Notes under the pieces: generated by a model
Database searches by the model: none
The model's input: only the letters and a program-made list of their open reading frames with translations
Told to the model about the DNA's origin: nothing
Position numbers and translations under genes: made by a program
Shown: piece after piece, positions 1 to 9,564 of the stretch
How positions within the stretch are numbered: the stretch's first letter is position 1
Layout: every line of letters starts with the position of its first letter
DNA from: Rotaria sp. Silwood1
Lineage: Eukaryota > Rotifera > Eurotatoria > Philodinida > Philodinidae
Reading direction: 5' to 3'
Length of the DNA stretch: 64,000 nt
Assembly: GCA_905250075.1 (NCBI GenBank)
Contig: CAJNOP010000280.1
Coordinates: forward strand, 1-64,000

Positions 1-86
1 AAATGGAGCTAATTGGTAATGATAAATTCATCAAAACAATATACATAGTATACATATATATATAAATAAACGTTATATTGTACTAA

Positions 87-553
87 TTATTTGTTTTTTA
101 TTGATGTTCCATCAGCTAGTAAACTAAGCCATAAGATATTTCGATGTAATTGTTTCATATAATCAAATAAATTATCATCATTTCCTTCATTTTGCAATTC
201 TTTTATTGTTCGAATCAATGCAGCATTTTCTCGAAGTAACTAAATTGAAAAAAAAAAACAAAGACACATTAGATTAGAATTCAATTGAAGTAAGAAGATT
301 AATATATTTTGCTAGAAAATTTTCCCTATACAAATTAATAATAATATGAATAATAAACAATGTGATGATGAAGTTTCAACAGTTTTAGTAGAAAATTTTG
401 TTTAAACCATAAGGCAATTTAACTGTTAGAAAATTTTTGTCCAAAGAAAAACAAAAAAATACTTTGAGAATTGTTAATAAAAATAATAATTTAGCCGGCA
501 ACCATTCTATGGTGTACTCTCGAACGATCAAAACAGAAACGTTTACTTTCCAT
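87..553 (-). CDS. SNH-domain-only SS18-like paralogue (first exon uncertain)
   Basis: The terminal exon at 87-239 (minus) encodes about 50 residues that align along their length with the SNH domain of SS18/SYT (LLRENAALI..., then YMKQLHRNILWLSLLADG) and end in TAA at 87-89. In SS18 this domain binds the BAF/SWI-SNF remodeller. The exon follows a good TTTAG acceptor and starts in phase 0, the same intron position and phase as exon 2 of the full SS18 gene 4 kb away, which suggests a local duplicate. The only fitting first exon I found is 518-553 (MESKRFCFDRSR, GTACAC donor, phase 0), giving a 62-aa protein with no Gln-rich tail. That exon is weak; an upstream start further right is possible. 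The SNH exon itself is convincing. Confidence 0.5.
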
Positions 554-559
554 CGTTTC

Positions 560-2490
560 TTATATGTTGTTGTAGATTAATGTTTACGTCGTGACATAGG
601 TAATAGAGTCAACTATACATATATGCGTATGTTGTGTTTTGTTTAGGTATTATGTTAGTTGACTTGTTTCATTTATTTTCAAACGCGTGTATTTCGATGA
701 TAATGACAGCATAAAATAGAGCAGTGAATAAAAATATATTGGTTTTCGAGTACGAGCGTGTCTAAAAGTTTTTTTTTTCCGAAAGGCAAATGTGTTTCTA
801 ATGGTTAATAAGGTTTACAAATAATCACCGATGGAGTTGAAGCAAAGAACCAATCTAACTCTAAGTTCTACTTGTTTGACTGCTCGAGTTTTCCATAAAC
901 AGAAGACAAAGTATTTTATTATGATATACAGTAATGTTACAAACGAGAAGTATAAGACTAAGATCATCTATATGAACAGTTTGAATAATCGAACGAGGAG
1001 AATTTTCGACTTATCTTGACTTTTGTAAATTTATCAATAATTAGTAACACGATGAGTGATCACTTATGAACCTTGTTAACTACAAAAACATCATATGCTC
1101 GATCATCAGAAAAAAACAAATATTTAACCATGATCGCACTTAAAAATTGACAAAATATGAAAACAGACATGTTTATGCTCTCATCATCATCATCGTCATG
1201 CGCCACTTTTAAATAAATTAAAAAATACGTAAGCCAATAGCACTGAAATAAAAGTGCAATATATGCGTATATATATATAAAAGTAGTTGACTTTATTACT
1301 CATGTAATGAAGTAGAAATAAAAGTACAAATACAAAAAAGGATGACGAAAAATAATTTTTTTTTTCTCCGTAGAAGATTAAGAGATTAAATAAACATAAT
1401 TAATAACGTGACTGATCGGAAAGAATTAATTCAATTAAATTTTACTTAAAATATTTTCAAACTTGTCCTCAAAACACAAGCTTACAAGAGAACCTTCTCA
1501 GATGTCCCCTTGTGATTTTTTTGCCTATAAATACTGTAAAGTGTTCTAATAAAATTCCTGCAACAATTTTAATTCCTATTGAGATTTGACTAACTTATTG
1601 AATTTTTTTCTGAAGATTCCAGTTTTTCGTCAGACTCGTATTTTGATCTAAAAATTTATACATATAGTGAAATCAACTAAACTAACGTCCATAAAACAAT
1701 TTAGATATGTTGAACAAAGCCTCTTGAAGATATGAGACTTTCGAAAAAAAGCATGTTGCGTACACTATTCATGCAAAAAATTCTATATATATTGAAAGTT
1801 TCATATCTCGTAAACATTTTGTTCAAAACTTAAGAATTATTTTTATGGAAGTTAGTTCAGTAAGGTTCTTTATATGCACAGAGTTTCAGATAAATTCAAT
1901 GGCTTAAACAAAGCTTCATAGGAACTCAAATTTTTCTGAGGTTCTTACAAGAACAGTATATAGTATCTATAAACAAAAACATCATTGAAATCGGAAGGAA
2001 ATTCCGTCATTAGCGAGGATATATCTACCCTCCAAAAGAAAAAGCAAACTTCGTCTTTTTTAAAATTCTCTTATATTACAAAGGTTTAATAAAAATTTAT
2101 TATGTCTCTAAAAAACAAAATTTATTTTGAACCAATTTTCAGAATTATTCCTATACATAAACACGATGTCAAATAATGATTTACTGATTTAACTTCTTCC
2201 ATAGTTTAAAAAATCAAAATTTGAACAAAATAAATTCTTTCATATATCATTCTCATAAACTTAAAGTTAAGGATGTCATGATGAGGTAGTAATTATAAAT
2301 CTACATTAATATTCTAGAAAAGCTAGTCATTCTTGATTGTAAAATGTTTTCTACGAGTCTAAGAAGTGCTCTTCAGTATAAATAAAACAAACGAGAAAAA
2401 TTCAAATTAACATAATTTTTCTATTCTGAAAACAAATCTTATATAAAATTTTACCATCTTATGACAATCAATAAAACAAAAAAAATTTTA
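560..2490. other. Gene-free AT-rich stretch with an imperfect inverted repeat
   Basis: No supportable coding exon on either strand. The + ORF at 831-1019 shows no similarity or coding character that I recognise. The stretch holds an imperfect inverted repeat (1674-1860) and a short AT microsatellite near 1261-1280. Confidence 0.5.
1674..1860. repeat. Imperfect inverted repeat, arms about 75 bp
   Basis: Arm 1 (about 1674-1750) read forward matches the reverse complement of arm 2 (about 1788-1860) with scattered mismatches. Shared blocks are ACTAAC.TCCATAAAA, TTGAACAAA and GATATGA.ACTTTC. The loop is about 40 bp. Sequence beyond arm 2 resembles 63.7-64.0 kb in inverted orientation, so it may belong to a dispersed family. 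Confidence 0.6.
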
Positions 2491-2497
2491 ACTAATT

Positions 2498-2589
2498 TTA
2501 TTTAATGTTCATTACATTAGTTACTGTTTGTTCATCGCCTTGATAATTATTGCCTGTTTCTGGGTCAACTAAGAATATCTTCGACATTT
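2498..2589 (-). other. Candidate alternative terminal exon of SS18
   Basis: A 92-nt stretch follows a TATATTTAG acceptor and has 30 codons ending in TAA (MSKIFLVDPETGNN... onward). Its phase matches the phase-1 end of SS18 exon 6, so splicing there would replace the Gln-rich last exon with a short non-Gln tail. No similarity recognised; transcript evidence is needed to call it real. Confidence 0.25.
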
Positions 2590-2877
2590 CTAAATATAAA
2601 ACAAAATAAACCATATTTTATTATTTATATTACAATACTCGTCTTTGTGTTATTAAATATTTTATTTTGTTCGTAGACAGACACACACACACACATATAT
2701 ATAATGAGTGATCAACAAACACCGAAAAATAAAATATAGGTGTGTGACTAGAATCGAATATGGTATGAGATTCATTACAAATTTTCACAGGAAAAAAAAC
2801 AACAAAATTTATAAATAATACATAACCATTCGAAATACTAACACCGTAGAAAAAAAAGGAACAGTAAAAGAAACAAA

Positions 2878-5109
2878 TTAAGCTTGAGGTGGTACTTGTT
2901 GTTGATAGGACGATGTATATTGTTGTTGATGTTGTTGTGGCATAGGCATACGGGATTGATTTTGCCATTGTTGTTGCATAAGATAATTTTGTTGTGGATA
3001 ATACATTTGTGATTGTTCATTTAAATTATTATGCATAATTTGTTGATTTGAAATAAAATTTTGTGTATTAGTTGAAGAATTATTTATAGGAGAATTCGAT
3101 TGAGATGTTGGATCTAAATTTATTATTATTATTTTTTTGTTTAACTTAAATTAAGAGAAGAAAACAAAAAGTTTAAATTCTACTTTGTTGTTGATTATAC
3201 ATTGGATATTGTTCATAACCATTTTGTTGTATTGAATATGAATGTTGCTGTTGTTGTGGAATATAAGATTGTGAATAGGATGAATCCATTGAATTACTAT
3301 TAAGAACTCTTCCTTGTTGTAAATATGGCATTCGTTGTTGAGATTTGTTTACTGAATTTAAATTAGATGAATGTTGTTGTTCAACTGATGAATTTGTACA
3401 TGTAGATAAAGGATATGAACTAGTATTGGGATGATGAGAAGTTTGATTTAGAGTATTTGTTTGTGTTCTATAGGCTAAAAAATCGATACATCATATTACG
3501 AAAGGGCACTCAATAGATATAACTTAATTGATGGTTTAAACCTTGTAAATAATACACGAATTTTAAGGTAAGTCTTACTTAGTCAGAAAGTTCCTATGAA
3601 AAATAACGAACGTCTAATCAAAATGCTTTCGTTGGGGTCACATCATCTACAAAATCGATATTCGAATTCAAACTTTGAACAAAACAAGAAAATTGTTCAT
3701 TGTAAACGTGAGATTTCTAGGTATTTTATGAAACATAGTCAAATAGGAGTATTGAAGTATATAGGATAGAAATTTGAATCTCTCGTGTATCAATAACGAT
3801 TCATTACGACATATTAATTACTTTTGTATTACATTTGTGAAGTATTAAGTAAAAGAAAGGTGAAGAAATATGTTCCAAGATGTATAGAATAAAATAATTA
3901 TTATCTAATTAGCAATAGCAATTATATCACGTTTTACATTTTGATCCCACAAGGATCGTGCTAACACTTTTTTTAACGTTCAAATAATAATATTGCTTGC
4001 ATAATGAATTGATCTTGTTGAAAAGGTTATTTTTACGAAGTTAGAACTTGAAAGTCGGTTTTAAAGGATGATCAAGACATTTTGTCGAAAAACTCACTAA
4101 CATGACTATAAATGAATAAGAAACATGTAAGGACAAGCATCTTTTAAGGTTTCATATAGTTTCAATAGAAGCTGCTTGTTCAAGTGAGATTCATCTCAAA
4201 ATCGATTTATCACTAAATAAGACTTCTTCATGAGTTACAAGAAAGTAGAATCGACCGGACCTCCTCTGGAACAAGCAGAAAGGCAAGAAATATATCCTCG
4301 ACCGATCTAATCGTGATATTAATCATTACTTATATATTGACTTTATGCCAAAATTTGATAACAGATAAATTCTCTCATTGAAGAGCCCATTGATAATTTT
4401 AGTATTCGTTTAGCAAGTGTTCCATCTTCTAATATTACATAAATATCAGAAGATGGAATACCAACTTGAATATCAGTATATCGTGCAATAGGACACAGTG
4501 TGAAAATTTGCTAAACGAATACCAAATTAAGTAAAATAATGAATCAATATATTTCAGTAAGAAAAGGAATGATGCTTTAATTCAAAATGTTTACTTTGAT
4601 CAGATTGAGTTTGTTGAACCATATTTCCATTCTTAGAAATATTTAAATGAAAACGTTTTTCTATGATAAATTCAAGAAGTTCTTACTATCATTGGTTGTT
4701 GTGATTGTATTTGAATAAATGCATCTGGTGGCTAAACAATAAAGAAGACATATTATATCTATAAATAATAAAGAAATATACAAACTGGTAGATTATTTGG
4801 ATGATGTGATGTTGATGGATCGAATTGAATTAAATAAGTTAAATTTCGATATAATGTTCGTTCATATCTAAGAAAAAGTTAATTAAAAATATTTTTATTT
4901 AAATAGAAAAGACCTACTCGAGACATTCGATTTGTTTTCCTTTAGATTGTAAATCAAGAATTAATGAAATTAATTGTGAATTATCATCAAGTAACTAAGA
5001 AAAACAAATAAAGATTTGAAATTTTTATACAAAAAAATTTATGTACTTTTTGTATAGTAGATTTTAGTTGGGAGAATGATCCCAATTGATACTGCTGTTG
5101 GTTATACAT
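2878..5109 (-). CDS. SS18: SS18/SYT chromatin co-activator (BAF complex subunit)
   Basis: Seven exons (minus): 5047-5109, 4918-4994, 4786-4867, 4687-4731, 4595-4631, 3184-3474, 2878-3113; joined in phase they give 276 aa ending in TAA at 2878-2880. The N-terminus is an SNH domain (SFSQLKSTIQK|LLDDNSQLISLILDL, then ERTLYRNLTYL) that parallels vertebrate SS18, which tethers the protein to SWI/SNF remodellers in the nucleus. The remainder is low-complexity Q/N/Y/P/S-rich, the animal counterpart of the QPGY transactivation domain, with repeated YPQQ, MYNQQQ and QQQ motifs. An upstream in-frame Met (to 5172) would add a Phe-rich stretch; I prefer 5109 because it directly precedes the conserved domain. 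Intron 5 (3475-4594) is unusually long and contains another exon-like ORF. The gene starts about 150 bp from LIAS, head to head. Confidence 0.9.
4343..4510 (-). other. Exon-like ORF inside SS18 intron 5
   Basis: After a TTCGTTTAG acceptor there are 55 uninterrupted codons plus TAA (contains PSSDIYVILEDGTLAKRI), in phase 0. It would join in frame to exon 4 (4687-4731, phase 0 end) if exon 5 is skipped. The DNA also forms inverted pairs: TTGCTAAACGAATAC near 4510 pairs with GTATTCGTTTAGCAA near 4403, and TTCCATCTTCT pairs with AGAAGATGGAA. It may be an alternative 3' exon or an old insertion. Function unknown. Confidence 0.25.
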
Positions 5110-5259
5110 AATACAACTGAATTTTTTGATGAATGAAAAAAAAAATAACAAACGAAAAAAAAAATCAACCAATAAAATAATATAGATGACGCCGTGTAAC
5201 TTTTACTATACGAGTCATTCATAATTGTGACAATCTATTATTTTCTAATTTTGATTATA
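5110..5259. promoter_or_regulatory. Divergent start region between SS18 and LIAS
   Basis: The two start codons (5109 minus, 5260 plus) are 150 bp apart in head-to-head orientation, so 5' UTRs and both promoters must overlap here. No TATA box or named motif is obvious. Inferred from geometry only. Confidence 0.5.
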
Positions 5260-6636
5260 ATGAAATATTTTCTTCGAAGATCTCAAATAAATTTTTATTT
5301 TAATCGTTATTTACATGGAAAATCTCGTCTTGAAAATGGTCCTGATTTCGAATATTTTCTTAAACAAAATAATAAATCAAATGATTATCAGGGAAATTTA
5401 GTATTAGGCAAAGGTGAACAACGTCTTCGAATTCCACCATGGTTAAAAACTGAAATACCTATGGGAGAAAATTTTACAAAATTAAAAAAGACAATATCAA
5501 AATTAAATTTAAATACAGTTTGTGTCGAAGCAAAATGTCCGAATATCGGTGAGAATTTTATGCATATTTTTTCAATTAATTGACCTTGAAAAAAGAATAC
5601 ATAGAAAAACTCAATTTTCAAATAGGATTAATAAATCAGAATTGAAACATTGAAAAATATGATTTCTAATCCAGAAAAAAAGAAGCTTCTAAAAAAATAT
5701 GTAAATATTGAATTTGAATATGTATTCATTTGTCTTCAGTTCTGTTAGTATGAAATATGAAAAAATTCAGGTAACAATATCAAACTATATCAATCTAATA
5801 TTTTATTGAATAAAATTCTTAATTTATCCAAAAATTTATCTTTAGGTGAATGTTGGAATGGTGGTGAAGATCGTATTGCAACCGCTACAATTATGCTGTT
5901 AGGTGATGAATGTACTCGTGGTTGTCGTTTTTGTTCAGTTAAAACTTCTCGTAAACCTGCAGCACCTGATCCAAATGAACCAGAGAATACAGCTAAAGCT
6001 ATATGTTCATGGGATATTGATTATATTGTTTTAACATCTGTTGATCGTGATGATTTATCTGATCAAGGTTCATCACATATAGCACAAACAATAAGTTCCA
6101 TAAAACGACAAAAACCAAATTTACTTGTTGAATGTTTAACACCAGATTTTCGTGGTGATAAAAAATGTATTGAAACAATTGTTAAATCAAATTTAGATGT
6201 TTATGCACATAATGTTGAAACTGTACGAGAATTACAATCACATGTTCGTGATTATCGTGCTAATTTTGAACAATCATTAAATGTTCTTATTTATGCAAAA
6301 GAAATAAATCCAAATTTAATAACAAAAACTTCATTAATGTTAGGTTTAGGTGAAACAAATGAACAAATTCGAGAAACAATGCGTCAAATACGTACACAAG
6401 CTAATGTTGATTGTTTAACATTAGGACAATATATGCAACCAACAAGACGACATCTAAAAGTTAAAGAATATATTCGACCAGAAATTTTCGAAGAATTAAA
6501 AGATTACGGTGAATCAATTGGATTTCTTTATGTAGCAAGTGGACCACTTGTTAGATCATCTTATCGAGCTGGAGAATATTTTATTAAAAATATAGTTAAA
6601 AGTAAACGTCAAGCGAAAGAAGCAGCTACTGCTTGA
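5260..6636 (+). CDS. LIAS: Lipoyl synthase, mitochondrial
   Basis: Radical-SAM enzyme that inserts two sulfurs into octanoyl groups to make the lipoyl cofactor of mitochondrial dehydrogenase complexes. Two exons, 5260-5548 and 5846-6636, give 359 aa; the intron splits a Gly codon (ATCG|GT). The N-terminal auxiliary 4Fe-4S motif is intact across the junction ([14 protein letters not shown]4CX5C), followed by WNGGE and the radical-SAM cluster CTRGCRFC (CX3CX2C). The C-terminal RSSYR motif that ligates the auxiliary cluster is present (VRSSYRAGE). Length matches animal LIAS (about 370 aa). I chose Met 5260 ([20 protein letters not shown]), a basic mitochondrial-type presequence; Met 5227 upstream in frame would prepend a hydrophobic stretch. 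An AATAAA at about 6752 lies 115 bp after the stop. Confidence 0.95.
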
Positions 6637-6937
6637 TTGGTAATAAGATTCCATTTTTTCTAATCATACGTTGGAAAATTTACTTATTTTTTATTCAAGA
6701 AATCTCTGGTGATTAGTATTTACAAACTAATCATCTATTGTAGTTTTTCCCAATAAAAAGTTCTTTTTTTTCGTTTTCAGATATATTTACAACAGTCAAA
6801 TATTTCTTACATTAATCGTTGATAAATATGAATACTTTCGTTGTAAATCGTTTGTTGTTATATGTTAAACAAGCATTTTGATAATCGGTAATTATCTATT
6901 GTAAATATAGTTCAGACTGTTTATTATTCATCTGAAT

Positions 6938-8033
6938 CAGAGTTGGAACCGGACAGGTTTTTTGTATCCGGTCCGGTCCGGCCAGTAGAAAAACCTGTCC
7001 GGTCCGGTCCGGTCGGAATCCGGCCAGTTAATTTTCGAAGTCAAACCGGCAAAAATCCGGCAAAAATTGGAACTTAAAAGAAGCTTGTTTACGAAAAATA
7101 GTAAGTGAAGTAAAATTTTCGATATTTACATGTGGATATTTGAAGTAGACCGTCTGAATATATATTAAAAAAACAGCTTCCTTGTATCAGATTCCAAGAT
7201 ATCGACTTTTCAAGCTGAAAATGAATAGAGATGAGTCGATTATATCGAATATCGACTACTCATCGTTATTTAAAAACAAAAAATCAAGCTCAGTAATAAC
7301 TATCGTGAATGACGCATATTTTTCTCTTTTTCTACTAAGAATCGTTCAAGAAGATCAAGGCAGAAGAACTGCTGGATTTTGTGGTGGATATGATGGTCGT
7401 CAGAGAGAAGTAGCAAATAGAATAGAACCTATACCTCTAGGTTATAGTTTCCCATGTGAAGCTTTTGTCATGATTCGGTGTTCTTGCCAATGGAATCTGA
7501 CTGAAGTTTTTGAGTCGGTCTCTTTGTGTTTCGAGCACAACTGGCAGTTGTTGTCGAAGAACTCCAGCGACTTCAACTAGCAATCCAATTGCAAAATACA
7601 TCGGAACATAATGAAACCTGTCGATTCTGATGGTTTTCGACCACTTTCTTATAGATCTGGCAGCCGGAATAGTTGACGTAGGATTTCTCGCTTTCATGTC
7701 TTAAACTTTCCGTCTTTTCCTAATTACCACAATCATTGCACCGATCGGCTATTGCTCTAGCAACTGCAATCGTTCCATAAGAGAGAAGCAGTTCTCTTGC
7801 TTCTTTCTGTCTATTTCTCATTTTGAGTACTATTCTATTCATCTTTTTAGTTGAAAATGTAGAAAAAACTCGTTCTTCGGTGAAAAATCATCAAATACGA
7901 GCAACCATTTTGCAATGATGAACTGGCAAAAATCCGGTTTTGTCCGGCCGGATTTGTTTTCTCGTCCGGTCCGATCCGGTCTTGTCCGGTCCGGCCGGAC
8001 CGGAGCCGGATTGCCGGACCGGTTCCAACTCTG
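6938..8033 (-). mobile_element. Decayed hAT DNA transposon with 8-bp target duplication
   Basis: The 1,096-bp element has terminal inverted repeats starting CAGAGTTGGAACCGG (6938) and ending CCGGTTCCAACTCTG (8033). It is flanked by a perfect 8-bp direct duplication ATCTGAAT (6930-6937 and 8034-8041). An 8-bp duplication plus CA-G-type termini is the hAT signature. Both ends carry dense GC-rich CCGGTCCGG-like subterminal motifs in an otherwise AT-rich region. On the minus strand, 7720-7890 retains a hAT C-terminal dimerisation motif (TEERVFST...KKMNRIVLKMRNR, ending in TAG). The catalytic region is absent, so the copy is not autonomous. Strand refers to that remnant. Confidence 0.88.
7720..7890 (-). 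pseudogene. hAT transposase C-terminal remnant
   Basis: About 55 codons read TEERVFSTFSTKKMNRI... and then RNRQKEARELLLSYGT, resembling the conserved (S/E)ERVFS...KRxNRL block of the hAT dimerisation domain. It ends in TAG at 7720-7722. No upstream RNase-H-like catalytic segment is recognisable within the element. Identity rests on this one motif plus the element's termini. Confidence 0.6.
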
Positions 8034-8569
8034 ATCTGAATACGATAATTTATTGAAGTTTAAGCTGTTTTAATTATTTTTGATTTGATGTATTGATCAT
8101 TGACGTGTAATGTAAATGAAATAATTTTGATGTGTCGATCATTGACTATTTACTACAATTATTTAGAATATTTGATAATAAGATTCTATTGAAATGAATA
8201 TTTTCCTTGTGAAATTCTATGCTTTTCAATCGCATAGTAGTACACGGGGTTTTTTGGTAATATTTTCAACGAATATATTCATTTGCATGGGCAGTAGTTC
8301 GTTTCAATAAGAATTCCCTAAAAACTGATCAAAATGTGAGGATAGTATATCGGTTTTTTCCTATGAGTTCCAGTCAAATTTCTGTTACTACTGACGGCAA
8401 ACGATCACAACTCATCGGAAAAAAACCCAGAGGCATTTCTGCCTGAAACGCTGCTTCCACATTTCATCAATTTCCAGCATTTTCTGGCCTGATGCGATAG
8501 TTTTCCTATATTTCTTTCAACAGTTCTACCAAAACTCGCTTGTTTCCATAGTTTGGAATCACTGATCTC

Positions 8570-9190
8570 ACGAGAGTACCTCCGGAGGTGCTAAAAAGCT
8601 TTTGAGCTCAAATTTTGTCCACAAGTAGCGGATGTATAAACTAGAAAAGCTCTCAGATGATATTGGCGCAAGTTGCGATTTGGCCGAGATATCGACTTTT
8701 TACTATAATTCTCCTGTAGGACCCCATTTTCTCGGTAAAACCGAAGTTTCGAATTTTGGCCTGAAACTTTGCCCTTGTGAAAGCCTCTGCCAGACTAGCT
8801 TGCTTACCAAGTTTCAGAATTTTTGGACAAATCATCTCTGAGATATGAGTATATTAGCATAGAGACGCTTTTGTAGACATATTGTGTTATGCATGGATAT
8901 TTTGAAAAATTCATATCTCAGAGATTATTTGTCCAAAAATTCTGAAACTTAGTAAGCAAACTAGCCTGATAGAGACCTTTATGTGGGCAAATTTTCAGGC
9001 CAAAATTCAAAGATTTGGTTTTATCGAAGGAATGGGGTCCTACAGAAGAATTATAGTAAAGAGTCGATATCTCGGCCAAATCGTAACTTGCGTCAATATT
9101 ATCTTATGGTTTTTCTAGTCTATATATCCCCTACTTGTGCACAAAATTTGAGCTCAAAAGCTTTTTAACACCTCAGGAGGTTCCCTCGTC
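8570..9190. repeat. Foldback palindrome, arms about 280 bp
   Basis: Left arm (about 8570-8850) and right arm (about 8905-9190) are inverted copies. AGCTTTTGAGCTCAAATTTTGT near 8597 pairs with ACAAAATTTGAGCTCAAAAGCT near 9141; further pairs are GATATCGAC / GTCGATATC, AGGACCCCATT / AATGGGGTCCT and TTTTTGGACAAAT / ATTTGTCCAAAAA. The loop is about 55 bp and the arms differ by scattered substitutions. The ORFs seen on both strands here are products of the symmetry, not genes. A foldback/MITE-type element is likely; no clear target duplication was found. Confidence 0.85.
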
Positions 9191-9564
9191 AGTATACGTA
9201 CATACTATTTCAATATTTATAAATTTTTTTGATTTTTGAACATGTGACGACGGTTGAAATATTTAATCCTACATGGAACGGTCAGTATTAACAATTTCGT
9301 TTTACTAGTTCTATGGAATATTAATTAGTGATTGTATTGATTGTGTATAACTGCGTACTATCTAATTTGCATGTTTTTAGTTTGTTTTCTTCATGCATGT
9401 TGTTTACTATTCATCTGTTGCCATTTAAATAAAAAGCACAAATCAATTATTATAAGAAATAAAAAGTGAATGAAATATTCATATATTGTAAGCCACAACG
9501 GAACTAAATCAAAATCAAAAGATTACATCTTTAATTAAACGAAATTATTTTTGATCTATTTCAG

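Noticed and set aside
831-1019. 62-aa + ORF near the left edge
   Set aside because: No recognisable motif, isolated in gene-free DNA, no splice partners.
7182-7580. 132-aa + ORF within the first hAT element
   Set aside because: Opposite in strand to the recognisable transposase remnant and without hAT motifs; likely chance.
8632-9168. Overlapping ORFs on both strands at 8.6-9.2 kb
   Set aside because: They are mirror readings of the foldback palindrome, not independent genes.
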